Positions 21,877 to 33,835 of a DNA stretch of 64,000 nucleotides are shown one piece after another. The DNA is from Rhizomys pruinosus. Taxonomy: Eukaryota; Chordata; Mammalia; Rodentia; Spalacidae. The translations under genes and the position numbers were made by a program. Within the stretch, counting starts at the first letter, position 1. The number at the start of each line of letters is the position of its first letter. The notes beneath the pieces are model-generated. The model did no database searches. It was not told where the DNA came from and was given only the letters and a program-made list of their open reading frames with translations. The stretch covers positions 3,638,751-3,702,750 of the forward strand of contig VZQC01011939.1 in NCBI GenBank assembly GCA_009823505.1, read 5' to 3'.

Positions 21877-23009
21877 GGGGCCAGCAGATAGGGGTGTTTG
21901 CCTCCAGGCCTGACGACCAGAGTTCCATCCCTGCCCAGGCCCCATGGGATGGGAGGAAAGGACCAGTACTCACGAGTTTACCTCCAAACTTCACAAGCAC
22001 CCCATGGCATTCAAGTGCATGGACAGCCAAAGTTACACACACACAGACACACAGACATACACAGACACACAGACACACAGACACACACAGACACAGACAC
22101 ACACAGACACAGACACACACAGACACACACAGACATACATAGACACACACAGACACACACAGACACACGTAGACACACACAGACACAGACACACACAGAC
22201 ACACACAGACATACATAGACACACACAGACACACACAGACACACGTAGACACACACAGACACACACAGACACACATAGACACACACAGACACATATACAC
22301 AGACAGACAGACACACAGACACATGTAGACACACACAGTCATACACAGACACATGCAGACATACACACACAGACACAGACACAAACAGACACGCACAGAC
22401 ACACAGACACACACACAGACAGACATAGACAGACACAGACACACATAGACAGACACAGACACACACAGACACATACACACACACAGACATACACACACAC
22501 AGACACACATACACAGACAGACACACACACAGACACACGTAGACACACACAGTCATATACACACAGACATACACAGACATACACACAGAGACACAGACAC
22601 ACACACTGACACACAGAGACACAGACACACACAGACATACACACAGAGACACAGACACACACACAGACACACACAGACACAGACACACACAGACACACAC
22701 AGACATACACACAGACACAAACACACAGACACAGACACACACAGACACACACACAGACACACACAGACACACACAGAGACACATACACACATAGATACAC
22801 AGACACACACACAGTCACAGACACACACAGACACATACACACACAGACACACAGACACACAGACACGGATACGCACACTCACAGACACAGACATAGACAC
22901 ATATACACATAGACACACAGACACACACAGATACACAGACATACACACACACACAGACACACAGACATGCACACACACCCCAAACAAATAAATAAATGTA
23001 AATAAAAAT
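21877..23009 (+). mobile_element. B3 SINE with hugely expanded CA-rich tail
   Basis: The body (21877-22034) reads 'gccagcagataggggtgttt', 'cctgacgaccagagttccat' and 'caccccatggcattcaagtg', matching the B3 plan (tRNA-like head, then a short CA-rich stretch). The normal B3 A-rich end 'aaataaataaatgtaaataa' appears only at 22985-23004. The ~940 bp between them is the tandem array listed next, so the SINE's own CA stretch seems to have been the seed. Confidence 0.75.
22035..22978. repeat. ACACAGAC-type microsatellite, about 940 bp
   Basis: Mixed tandem units of (AC)n with regular AGAC, mainly 8 bp ACACAGAC and 10-12 bp variants, with rarer ACAT, ACGT and AGAT changes. Longer words such as 'acatacatagacacacac' recur every 80-100 bp, a sign of higher-order duplication. 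The lack of stop triplets makes multiple frames on both strands look open for up to 265 codons (Thr-His/Gln-Thr repeats on plus, Cys-Val/Cys-Leu on minus). These are not genes. Confidence 0.98.
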
Positions 23010-25185
23010 TGTAATTATACACAGGCATATTAGAATACTAACCAAATAATTATGAAATGAGTATAGGAAACTGACACTCAAATATATAGCTTTCTCCTTT
23101 GTGTGAATGCAAAGGAAGGGGAAGGAGGGGGAGAAGGAATGGGGGAGGAGAAAGACAGAAGAGTCTAATGAATTTTAACTACTCATATGTCATTGGAGTT
23201 TGTTTGTAATATGAATTAATTTTTCTTCCAAAATTTTAGGAGAAGATGGAAAGGGACATCCTTAATTACTGTTACCATGTGAAAAGTCCTGGCTTCTATT
23301 TTCAGAATTGAATGCATTTTTTCCAAGAGAGTTGGGCTTGATTTTTTTTTTCTGAAGTAATTTCTGAGACTAGGGGGAATAGTCTGAGAAAGGAGGTCTT
23401 GTGTAATTAAAGCATATTTTTAAAAGAAACAGTCAATAGTCACACCAGCAGCAGAGTTAGTTGCTGTACAAAATTTATGAATTCTAAGGGTGTAGGCAGG
23501 CACATCTTCCTTGCTCGTAGGCCTGGCTAAAGCCCCTTCTACAAAGCCTCACTTCACTCCATCATAAGCCAAGAGGGGGAAAGACAAATCCAGACAAATC
23601 TCTCTCAGCAGAAGTCCCCAGCAAACTGACGCAAGCCAGCCCTGACTGGGTCGAGTGGTCGGTCACTCCCTGAGGCCCCCAGAGCCTACCTGGTGACCTT
23701 GATGAATGCTCCAGAGGCAGAGACAGGAACACTGATGGTGATATAGAGACAAGTCCTATCAGGAGCCCTACAGTTCTGGAAAGCAGCAGTAGGCGGGTGA
23801 ATACTCCACACAGGGCCCATGGCCCTGGGAGCACATAGGCTGGGTCACCATGGGGACTTTGGAACTCTGCCTGGAAGGAGGACTGAAGAGGAAGCTCAAG
23901 AGTAGATGATTATGCAAATGTGAGTACGCACATTGTTGCAGACATGTGTTGCTAAGCTGGAGACAGGGTCATGTAGTGTGAATACCTCCTAAAAGCACAG
24001 CTGGAGCCCAGGCTTAAGAAGTAAGTGCCATTAGCCTGCTGAGCCCCTAGCTTTACCACCGCTGCTAGGCTACTAACAGGATACTCCAAAGCTTGTCATT
24101 TCAATAAGCGGCTACCTGGGTGCTATATCACAGAGCTTGTAGACAGGAAATGGCTTCCCTGAGGCCATAGTGGGAACCAGGCTGCTTCATCCTACATGGC
24201 TTTGGCGCCACTCAAACATCAGAGGTGATCTGGGAGGTCCTCCCTGACTCTCCAATGGCTCCTCTTTGTTTTGATCTGCACCACAAACCCATCCCTCTTT
24301 GCAAGCTTCCCCATTGTCTGCAAAGTAAATTCCAGGAAATTTGACAGGGATACATCTTTGATGACCTCACAGGAGCTCATCCTTCCATATTGATCTTCCC
24401 ATAATCAACTCATTCTTCCTCATTTCATGCTTTAATCCTCTTGCTCCCTGGTCAAGGGAAAGTCTCAGCTACCCTCCTCTTAGATGTCTTTCAAAGCCAT
24501 CTGCAGTGATACCCCTGCCTCTCTGAGCTGCCTGGCTATCCCCATAGTCTGCTTCTGTGTCAGGTTGCCTGTGACTCACTGGTTACATTTCCTTGTTCAA
24601 AGCTTTGAGCTGGGGCTCCCCACACTCCAGTGCCCGTCATGCCACAGACGCTCAGCACACAAATGTATTCCGAGGAATACATTTCAGGAATTGAAGAATG
24701 AATGTTTCTGTTCATTAAGGTTTATCTATAATCACAGACTGTAAGCCACATAGAATGCAGGATATAGAGCCTGCCTCCCACACCAGAGACTGTGGCACCT
24801 ACCGAGCACTTCCACCAAGAACAAATGTACTCCCTACATGGAACCACTGCAGCCCAGTGAGGTCCAGGCTGCAGGCACACAAGGGAGATTTCCATGTTCT
24901 CCCATCAGAATTATCTGGCTCATCAGGACATAGATAAGGCAGCTTTCTAAATTTTACAAACATTGCAATTATTAATGAATGGAGTCTGTTTTAGAGGTGA
25001 CAGATGTGAGAAGGGGAGCTTGGGTAGACAGAGTAAACACTGTGCACCTCTTCCTCTGCCTGGTCACCTGGACCTTACCGTCGTCCTCCTGTCCCCAGGG
25101 CTGCTGTATTGTAGCCAAGGTCAGTGTTAGCTGCTGACCCACACAGCACTGGGGAGATTGAACTTCACCTCTACACTCAGCAGAG
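23010..25185. other. Unique non-coding sequence, possible old LINE relic at 24240-24650
   Basis: A purine-rich patch (GGAGGGGGAG-like) lies at 23113-23160. 24240-24650 has words such as 'cctccctgactctcc' and 'tctttcaaagccatct' that recall antisense L2/MIR-type relics, too weak to assign. A minus-strand stretch 23692-23782 has splice-like ends ('ctgctgctttccag' before, 'CAG|gtaggc' after) but no protein support. Confidence 0.4.
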
Positions 25186-25693
25186 ACTGACACCCCCACG
25201 CTCTCCCGCCTCTGCACACAGGAACGTGTGTTCCATTACTACGCCATCCCTGACAACCCGACGCTCTCCTGCCTCTGCACACAGGAATGTGTGTTCCATT
25301 CCTATGCCATCCCTGACAACCCCACGCTCTCTTGCCTCTGCACACAGGAATGTGTGTTCCATTTCTACGCCATCCCTGACAACCCCACGCTCTCCTGCCT
25401 CTGCATACAGGAATGTGTGTTCCATTCCTATGCCATCCCTGACAACCCCACGGTCTCCGGCCTCTGCATACAGGAATGTGTGTTCCATTCTTACGCCATC
25501 CCTGACAACCCCACGCTCTCCTGCCTCTGCATACAGGAGTGTGTGTTCCATTCCTACGCTATCCCTGACAACCGCAGGCTCTCCCGCCTCTGCATACAGG
25601 AATGTGTGTTCCATTCCTATGCCATCCCTGACAACCCCACGGTCTCCTACCTCTGCGTACACGAGTGCGTGTTCCATTCCTACACCATCCCTG
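25186..25693. repeat. 63 bp minisatellite, about 8 copies
   Basis: Equivalent positions recur at 25201, 25264, 25327, 25390, 25453, 25516, 25579 and 25642, exact 63 bp steps. The core reads 'gcctctgcayacaggaatgt', then 'gtgttccattcctaygccat', then 'ccctgacaaccccac'. Copies differ by about 2-8 bases, the last being most worn. As 63 bp is 21 codons and the unit has few stop triplets, three overlapping frames stay open (25124-25789 plus, 25228-25821 plus, 25177-25857 minus). Differences between copies include both silent and amino-acid-changing ones in each frame, so coding is not supported. Confidence 0.96.
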
Positions 25694-26275
25694 CTCTTCC
25701 CCTTCCTTCTGACTGCTTCTTCTCCTCCCCTGAAAACGTCTTCATTGTCTTCTGCTATCAGAAACAACAGCTGGTCCCACAGGTTGTAAAAGGAGCCCCA
25801 TGTTTGACAAGAAGAGAATAGCACACTCAGATAAAGACTGCCAGTGCAGAAACCCAAGATCTCTCACTCCTACATGAGTCTTCAGGATGCTTGAGCCTTT
25901 AAATTGCTGCTCCGTGAATGGACATTCATTCCTTGGGAACTATATAAGTGGTTAATTTCCAAGTCTGATTTCATTCATAGAACAGCTAGGAATTAGGGTT
26001 TAAATACTATGAAAGAGAAAAAAAAGTAATATTAAGGAATGGCCCTATCATAACCCTGTCAGGACTACAGAAAGGTGAAGAATGAGCAAGTCTACAATGT
26101 AAGGATGGAAAAGTGGGGCTGAGCACATGCTGTGGGAAGAAAATAAAGAAAAAACTCATGAAATGCTCAAGATGAAATCAGTACTGGGGCTGACCTAATT
26201 AATCTAAACATTTTATTTTTGGGGAAAACCCCATACTTTATCCCCAGCAAGATATATATATATATATATTTTTTT
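25694..26275. other. Unique sequence with a short (TA)n
   Basis: A (TA)n of about 8 units lies at 26252-26269, just before the B1. Nothing else recognised. Confidence 0.5.
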
Positions 26276-26288
26276 AAAATCCAATGTG

Positions 26289-26463
26289 CGGCCGGGTGTG
26301 GTAGCACACGCCTTTAATCCTAGCACTTGGGAGGCAGAGGCAGGCGGATCTTTGGGAGTTCAAGGCCAGCCTGGTCTACAGAGTGAGTTCCAGGACAGCT
26401 CAGGCTCCAGGAAAGCTGGGGCTCCAGGGAGACCCTGTCTCGAAAAGACCAAAAAAAAAAAAA
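26289..26463 (+). mobile_element. B1 SINE with an internal duplication
   Basis: Full B1 with A tail. Its 3' third repeats itself: 'caggacagctcaggctccag' is followed by 'gaaagctggggctccaggg', making the copy about 25 bp longer than its neighbours. The direct repeat 'aaaatccaatgtg' at 26276-26288 and 26464-26476 is the target-site duplication. Confidence 0.95.
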
Positions 26464-26476
26464 AAAATCCAATGTG

Positions 26477-27074
26477 AAAAAAATCATGTTTTAAATACCT
26501 TTAGAAATCTACCCAATGTAGCAAGTATCAGCAAGGCCCTTGTTAGTTTAATTCTGCTCTTGGCTTTAAAGCATAAAGGGTAATAACTATTAATTCTAAA
26601 CTGCTTTTATGCACAAAATTAAAATGAGTTTTTTTCCATGTAAAAATTACCAATCAAAGAAATTCCAAAGACCAAAAGAACACACAACCCTCAGCTCTGC
26701 AAGAAGCAAGATAGCAACCACATATCATTCTGTCTGCAGCCTTGCATGTAGCACAGACACTCAGTGTGCATGCAAAACATGTTACACACAACAATTCCTG
26801 CAGGTTCCTCACAATCCCGTAGGGTACTGACTATAATCCTCAGAAAACAGACAGAACACTGACCCCTAGATTTCCAAGAGAGACAAATGGATTTCTCCCC
26901 CCACCAGTTGGCTGCTGGCAGATTTGGTTATTGTCAAATGACTTCCCATTCATTGACAACCTTTAAAGAAATACAAGTATGGGAGACTAATGAAACCACA
27001 AACTCATCAACTCCCTCCACCAGTATCAGCTGCCCAGTGCCAGGTATGAACACCTCATTCAAGAACCACATCTT
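26477..27074. other. Unique sequence
   Basis: Nothing recognised. Confidence 0.4.
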
Positions 27075-27300
27075 GGGCTGGAAAAATGGATCAGCAGTTA
27101 AGAGCACTGGCTGCTCTTGCAGAGGACCTGGGTTTGGTTCCCAGCATCTACATGGCAGCTAATATCCATCTATAACTCGAGTTCCAGGGGATCTTACACC
27201 TTCTCCTGACGTCAGTGTGCATTTTAAGACACAGGTACACTTACATACATGCAGGCAATCTACTCATACACATAAAATAAAAATATATTATTAAAAGGAC
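27075..27300 (+). mobile_element. B2 SINE
   Basis: Head 'gggctggaaaaatggatcag', 'actggctgctcttgcagagg' in the tRNA-like part and an A-rich tail 'aataaaaatatattattaaa'. It runs without a gap into the L1 that follows. Confidence 0.93.
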
Positions 27301-29100
27301 CGTATCAAGAAATTAAAGGAGTACTAATTGGAAAAGAGGAGGTCAAACTATCCCTTTTTTCAGATGACATGATAGTATTTCTAAGGGATGCCAAAAACTC
27401 CACCAGAAAACTCCTAGAAATGATTAACAGTTTCAGTAAAGTGGTGGGATACAAAATTAACCTAGAAAAGTGAGTAGCCAAAAAAAAAAAAAAAAGAAAG
27501 AAAAGCGAGTAGCCTTTCTTTATACCAATAACAAGCAATTGGAGAAGGAATACAAGGAGACCTTCCCATTCACAATAGCCTAAGAAAAAATAAAATATCT
27601 AAGAACAGACCTGACCAAAGACACTAAAAATCTCTACAATGGAAATCCATGAAGATGGAGATTGAACAAGACACCAGAAGATGGAATGACCTCTCATGCT
27701 CATGGAGTGGAAGAATTAATATAGTAAAAACGACTATCCTGCTCAAAGTAATACACAGATTTAATGCAATCCCAATTAAAATGCCCACAACCTTCTTCAC
27801 AGACCTAGGATAAAACATCCTAAAATTTATATGGAAAAAAAACAAAAGACACCAGATAGCCGAAGCAACCCTGAGCAAAAAAAAGCAATGCAGGGGAGAT
27901 TACTATACCAGACTTTAAACTATATTACAGAGCTACAGTCATAAAACAGCCTGGTATTGACACAATAACAGACCCATAGATCAAGGAACAAAACTGAAGA
28001 TCCAAACTGGAGCAAATGCAATTTCAGGCACCTCATATTTGATGAGGAAAGACAGCATCTTCAGCAAATGGCTTTGGCAAAACTGGATCACCACTTGTAG
28101 AAGAGTAAAATTAAACCCCTACCTCTCACCTTGCACAAAAATCAACTCCAAATGGATCAAAGATCTCAATGTGAAACACAAAACTCTGAAAATGATAGAA
28201 GAAAATGTTAGCAGTAACTTACAAGACATAGGTGTAGGAAAAGACTTTCTAAATCAGACACTAGCTGCATAGGAAATAAGGTCAACAACTGACACGTAGG
28301 ACCTTACTAAACTCAAGAGCTTCTGTACAGAGAAAGAAACAATCAAAGAAGTGAAGTGAAACCCACATAGTGGGAGAAAACCAGTATCACCAGTGATACA
28401 ACTGATAGAGCATTAACATCTAGAGTATATAAGCTACTCAAAAAAAAAAAAAAAAAGGAACATGAAAACGAATGACCCACTCAGGAGATGAGTAAAGAGA
28501 CTTCATAAATGAAGAAGTAAAGATGGCTGAGAAACATCTTAAAAAGTGTTCAACATCACTAATAATTAAGGAAATGCAAACTAAAACTACTTTAAGATTT
28601 CATCTTACTCTGGTAAGACTGGCTATGATCAAGAAAACAAAGGATACCAAATGCTGGAGAGCTTATGGGGAAAGGGAGCACTCATCCACTGCTGATCAGA
28701 ATGCAAACTCATACATCTACTGTGGAAAGCAGTATGGAGAGCTATCGAAAGACTCAAAATGAGCCTACCACCTGACCCAGTCATACCACTCCTGGTTATA
28801 TACCCATAAGATTCATCTTATCGCAGAGATACATGCACAGCTATGTTTATTGCAGCTCTCTTCACAATAGTGAAGAACTGGAAACAACCCAAGTGGCCCT
28901 CAACCAATAAGTGGATAAAGAAAATGTGGTACAGCTACACAATGGAATTCTATGTAGCATAAAGAAACATGGCATCATCAACTCTGCAGGTAAATGGATG
29001 GAACTAGAAGCCGTCATGCTAAGTGAAGTAACAGTCCCAGAAAAAATGACATATGGTGGCCCTCATTTGTGGATCTTAGCACCAAATATCTATTTGTAAG
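27301..29100 (+). pseudogene. LINE-1 ORF2 3' half (broken)
   Basis: ORF2 is the L1 endonuclease/reverse transcriptase. The catalytic RT motif usually written FADD is present as 'LFSDDMIV' at about 27354-27377, with the alanine replaced by serine. Downstream are '[13 protein letters not shown]' and '[13 protein letters not shown]' (28039-28200), '[12 protein letters not shown]' (about 28229-28261), and 'MAEKHLKKCSTSLIIKEMQ' (28523). Stops and frameshifts occur throughout (27479, 27582, 28270 and others), so it makes no enzyme. Everything before the RT palm is missing. Confidence 0.92.
27464..27514 (+). repeat. Poly(A)-only insertion with target-site duplication
   Basis: A16 plus GAA (27480-27498) is flanked by 'agaaaagtgagtagcc' (27464-27479) and 'agaaaagcgagtagcc' (27499-27514). 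The L1 ORF2 text reads on normally only once the repeat is collapsed. This looks like a tail-only retro-insertion inside the L1. Confidence 0.75.
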
Positions 29101-29578
29101 GCAAACTGAATAATTTTTTTTCTTTATTTTTTAATAAATATAATACTGTTGTTACTTATCAGCTTACTATGTATTGTAGGACTATAAAGTAATATTTTTC
29201 TTTACCTGCATACAACTCTACTGTCAAAATATGAATCCTTAAACATGTTTTGGAATTAAGCTATAGTTTATTTTCAGGCATCATAATTTTGGTATATGTG
29301 TGATATGTGTATATGCACCTTTAGAGTGATATAAATTGGAAGAAACAGCACCAACAAAATGGCTAGGTCAAAGAACTCACTGAAACAGTAAACTTCTGCC
29401 CAAAACAGTAAAATTCTGCATTGAAAAACTTGAAAAGGTTGAGAAATAGATTCAAGACATGTATGGTAGAATGCATGAGCTCTGGCAGGGTGGGGGGCAA
29501 GGAAGGGGAATTGGTGTAAATTTGATTAAGAAATGTTGTATGAAATGCACAAAACATCAATAAAAATTGGTTTTGAAA

Positions 29579-30640
29579 AAATAAAGAATATGACAGGTGT
29601 AATGAGGTAAGGAATGGGAAGGCAGATCAGAGGAGGGAGTACAAGGAAGGATGATTAACACTCAAGAACTTTTATCAAAGTGCTATGGAGAGATAATGCT
29701 ATAAAAATGTATACCTATATAATATAAAAAGAATTTAAATTGAGTTATGGTATAATGGAGGAACTATGCCCATATTAGGTACCACAGACTAGCAAATAAA
29801 ACCCTAATGTGAGAAATAGACTCCCCCTTTGGAGATGCTAACCAGGGGTTCCTGTAGACCCTAAAACAATAATGGACATTGCCATGTCCTTGATTGCTTA
29901 CCAGAAATTGATGTTGAAACTGGATAGCTATATATGAGTCATAGAACAATCAGGGAGAAATCAAGTGTGTACTGATCTCAAGTTCATCTCTACTGGCTAA
30001 CTTTCATAGAGCTGACAGGTACTAGGTACCCCATTGAAAGACAAAAGTAATGATAACCTTGTCCAGCTGTAAATAACACAAGCTAAAATGTCAACTGGCT
30101 TGGACAATAATACTCAACTGGTACAATAGTGGCATGAATGTTTTGAATGTAACCAACAATCTTCTGATTGGATTTACGGCACAAAATGAAGCCAGTACCT
30201 GGCACTGTTACCAGACCAAGGAACCTGTGACTAGATTTATCACAGACTATAGGTATGAAGATATTTCTACTATTCTGCTAAATGAATATAACTTATTGTT
30301 ATACCTATAAATCAATGCATCTCTCAATTCACTCCAGAGAAGCTTCTTGCACAAATGTCAATTAACATAGACACATACAACTAAGAATAAGGGATTGTGA
30401 ATCCATGAATAGGACACCTATGTCTTACTCTCTCCTTCCAAAGTTCAGGGATCATTATTGAAGTGGAGTCATAAAGATTGAAAAACTAGTTGTTAGTTGA
30501 CTATAAAGAAACAGTTTTCCAGAGCATAATTACTGTTACATACATGGATTCATAGCAATTATTAGAGTATGGACGACCTAACCAGCCTTAAGTCAGACAA
30601 AATCGAAGTATGGACTGGGAAGTTGGGAAAGAAGCCTGAA
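29579..30640 (+). mobile_element. Probable old L1 (Lx-type) 3' UTR-like sequence
   Basis: Phrases such as 'accacagactagcaaataaa' (29781), 'gtaaccaacaatcttctgat' (30150), 'acctggcactgttaccagac' (30198) and 'gtgactagatttatcacaga' recall a sequence commonly found at the 3' ends of old rodent L1s. Assignment is from memory of the pattern and not certain. No open frame of note. Confidence 0.45.
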
Positions 30641-32097
30641 TCCTAGCTGATGAACTATTGGCAAGTAATAGCTCCTGGGAAAAGAAGAGATAATTTTAAG
30701 GATGTGATACTGCTGAAGAGGTTGAACAGGTTCCAGGAAATGGACTCACACTGAATAATATTTGGGTAAAGAAATTAGATGAATAGGACTTTAAGAAATA
30801 ATAGAGGACATGTAATTAGGCTTAAGATTGTAAAAATAGAGGTGGAGATAAAGGAGGGGGGTCAGTATATGATCTTAATGAATTGTTGAAACTCCTAAAA
30901 GAATAAAAATATTTTAATGTAGAGAAAAATAATACACAGGGCTAAATTCCAGAAATCATGAAATTGTATCTAGAAATGTTGCAATGGACATGTCTGAAAC
31001 ATGCAAACTTTCTCTTTAAACACAAATATGACAAATGCCATGAACAGCTCCCCAAATCACATGATTCTTCAGCATCATTTAGATAATCTTAAATAGTTGA
31101 TGCTTTAAATTTAAGGATAAATATAATTATTATGCTACACTTTTCTGGTTATATTTTAATCTCTGTGCTTTATTTAAAACAAACAAAGATGAGGTAGAAA
31201 GTTGGGGTGAGTGTCTCTTTGACAAAGAGTCAAAGAAAGAGAAGACAGACACTGGGCAGGTGCCTTGGAAAATCAAAGGACCTTTCTCCTTTTGTTAATT
31301 TAGACTTCTTAGACATAGACCCCTGGCAGCTCTGTCCATGACAACTGCTTCTTACCCAGCTCTGGAAACATTCTTAAGGCCACATGGGTCCCAGACAATC
31401 TGTGTCCCTCTTCCTGACCCCAAGCATGTGACCCTGAATGAACATCAATGGAGTCACTGGCCATGCCAACTCATTGTTACTCCAAGTTGCATGGCAGGAG
31501 ACCTCCTGAACACATCTGTCTCCACCTGTCCAGCCCTTTACTTTGTACAGTACCTTACCTACCATGCTGTTGTAGGCCACTGTGGGTTCTGGTACAGACA
31601 ACCCAGCCTCTTATTTTATAATCTGAGCTTCCATCTTAGCATTTACATTCAGGATTTCTCTTGAATGTGACTATTGCACAAAGTGTGGTGGAAATCAATG
31701 CCTGCTCACATGTGGATAATGTTGTCATGACTCAACTGCTCAACCTGGAAGAACAGGGGGTTGTGGTTAAGCTAAAAATGGGTTTTGGAGAAGGAAGAGT
31801 GAGAGAAATAAACACTAAATAATTAAATAAGAAGAAACTTAAAAATAAGAAAATTTGCATGAACAAATAAACATATCTATGTACTGACACAGAAAACACT
31901 AGAGTGTCCAAGAATTTCTCTTTAGCAGATATCAGTCAGCACAGAGACCCTGGCAAAACTTCATCTACAAACCTTCCCGGTTGCTCACTCATAGGGTCCA
32001 ACAATATTAATGTTCATTTCTTCTGTATTTTAAATATGAAAGTTGGCTTGGTAGTAATTCTTTATCTCTAAAACAACTAACTGCATGACTGAGAAAC
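30641..32097. other. Unique AT-rich non-coding sequence
   Basis: Nothing recognised. The plus frame 31338-31664 and minus frame 31374-31601 overlap each other and lack motifs. Confidence 0.5.
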
Positions 32098-32110
32098 TAT
32101 TTGATATCTT

Positions 32111-32327
32111 ATTTTATTATTTTTATCTTATGTGTACAAGGGTATTGCCTGCATGTATGTGAGCACACCCCTATCGTGCAATGCCCATGGATGTCAGAAA
32201 AGGTGTCAGATCCTTTGGAACTGGAGTTACAGACAGTTGTTAGATGTCAGGTAGGTCCTGAGAACTAAACCCAAGTCCTCTGCAAGAGCAACCAGTGTTC
32301 TTGACCACTGAACCATCTCTCCAACCC
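32111..32327 (-). mobile_element. B2 SINE (minus strand)
   Basis: Antisense tail 'tattatttttatcttatgtg' leads to 'gtattgcctgcatgtatgtg' and ends with the antisense head 'ccactgaaccatctctccaa'. An imperfect direct repeat 'ctatttgatatctt' / 'ctatttggtatttt' (about 32097-32110 and 32327-32340) flanks it. Confidence 0.93.
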
Positions 32328-32340
32328 TATTTGGTATTTT

Positions 32341-33618
32341 AAATGTAGAAAAGTGAAGTGTTTTAACTGCTCCCCAGCCCAGTGCAGAGCTCAGAAGCTC
32401 AAAACCAGCATTCCTCAGCTGCTATGCCCTGCACCTTTATGTGATGCTCAGTCTGGAAGCCTTTCTCAGTGCACCTACTACTGTATTACATAGAGGACCC
32501 AGTCAGTTCACACCTACATTGTCAGATAGGGTCACCAGGTCACCACAGAGGCGTGTGTGATACGACCATGTGATATAGTGTGGCACTATTAGGATGTATA
32601 CAGGGAACTCACAGCAAAACAGACCATCACTCGTGAGGTATGCAGAGCTCTGCAATTGAGAGCCAAGAGCCCCAGGCCTGAGATTCCATAGGTAAAGCAG
32701 ATACACATGACACCCTCACCTCCATCTGTGAAGAGATGGAGGTCCAGGCAGTTAGCTCTGGTTTCATTCAGGTAGAGGCAGCGGAGGGACACAGCAGGCT
32801 TCTCAGGCTTCAGGTAAGGTGTCTTACACAACCACATCAAGGCCCCTCTTGTCATAACAACAAATGAACATAGTCCTGGCCAGGCAGCTTTGTTTTTCAT
32901 GCTGCTTCAGTGCTTTAAAAGCATGGCAGGGGATGTCTGTGCCCCCATCAGTTGCAATCTATCTAAGCAGCCCACGTGTGTGGTCAGGAATGGAGGCCCC
33001 TTGCTACTTTGAAGATACGGGGTAGATTTAGTTTCCTCTCATTCCAGATCTCTCCAATGGGGTAAGCTAATCAGTTTAGGAAACATAAATACAACCATAT
33101 GAAATAGGATTAGCCTGAAGATCCCCCAACAGGTCCCAAACGCAATTGGGCAGTACAGAATATCTTTGAACTGATTTCAGCTTGGTCTAGGCCTCTGTAG
33201 AGGATGGAAACAGAATAGTAGGTATCCTGTGCAAATGGAGCCACACTCCAACCATAACACAGTCCCAGGACAGAAGCAGCTGCCTCACCCAGCAGTAGCC
33301 CACCCTTTCCATTGACAAACTACTTCTGTGGGTGGGAGGCTAGAAGCAGAAGTGTCACTATATATCAAGGGCTGTAATGCTTAGTGGATTGGGATAGCCT
33401 CAATACTGGACACTGGGAGTCACAGGCCACCATATCATTCTGAGGCTCTGTTTTTAGAGTAAGGTCCTTGTAGTGCTTTGCATACCACGAAGCAGAGACT
33501 CAATGACTACTACTACCAAGTAACTCACATGCATATCAGCACCAACTACCATGAGGGATTGCACACAGTAGGGCCTTCATGTACATTTAATGTATGAACA
33601 GAGAAGAACAGGTTAATT
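32341..33618. other. Unique sequence with a minus-strand open frame at 32589-32900
   Basis: The 103-residue minus frame has no recognised family. Inside it 'ctccatctcttcacag' followed six bases later by 'gtgagg' resembles splice signals, but no convincing exon can be drawn. Confidence 0.4.
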
Positions 33619-33820
33619 CTTTTTGAGACTGGTTCTTACATAGCGCAGGCTGGCTTTGAATTCAGTAGGGGGCTGAATGTGATCTTGAACTTCTGGTTCT
33701 CCTGCCTGCATCTCCTGAATGCTGGGAGCACAGCACATACTCCCATGCTTGATTTATGCAGTGCTATGAATCTAACCTGGGGCTTTGTGCACTCTACCGA
33801 CTGAGCTGTTTCTCCAGCCC
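33619..33820 (-). mobile_element. B4-type composite SINE (minus strand), old
   Basis: The plus strand shows an antisense B1-like half ('gagactggttcttacatagc', 'cctgcctgcatctcctgaat') followed by an antisense ID/tRNA-like half ('cactctaccgactgagctgt', 'ttctccagccc'). That is the ID-plus-B1 plan of B4/RSINE1 elements. Confidence 0.75.
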
Positions 33821-33835
33821 AAGTTTAATATTTTT

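Larger units (their letters stand above)
27301..29578 (+). mobile_element. 5'-truncated LINE-1 (plus strand)
   Basis: It starts inside the reverse transcriptase region, runs through the ORF2 C-terminus (to about 29100) and, after ~230 bp of sequence I cannot align, continues with the L1 3' UTR (29336-29578). That UTR shares 'atgcatgagctctgg' (29473) and the preceding 250 bp with the minus-strand L1 at 16116-16391. The 29101-29335 piece is either a UTR portion lost from the other copy or a small insertion. A-runs at 27480 and 28441 interrupt the body. Confidence 0.9.

Noticed and set aside
22011..22808. Open frames of up to 265 codons on both strands in the ACACAGAC array
   Set aside because: Low-complexity tandem DNA without stop triplets; multiple frames on both strands are open at once.
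25186..25693. CRISPR-like regular array
   Set aside because: The whole 63 bp unit repeats with no unique spacers, and the context is a rodent genome.
32589..32900. 103-residue minus frame as an exon
   Set aside because: No recognised motif; internal splice-like words would leave only a 6 bp exon.
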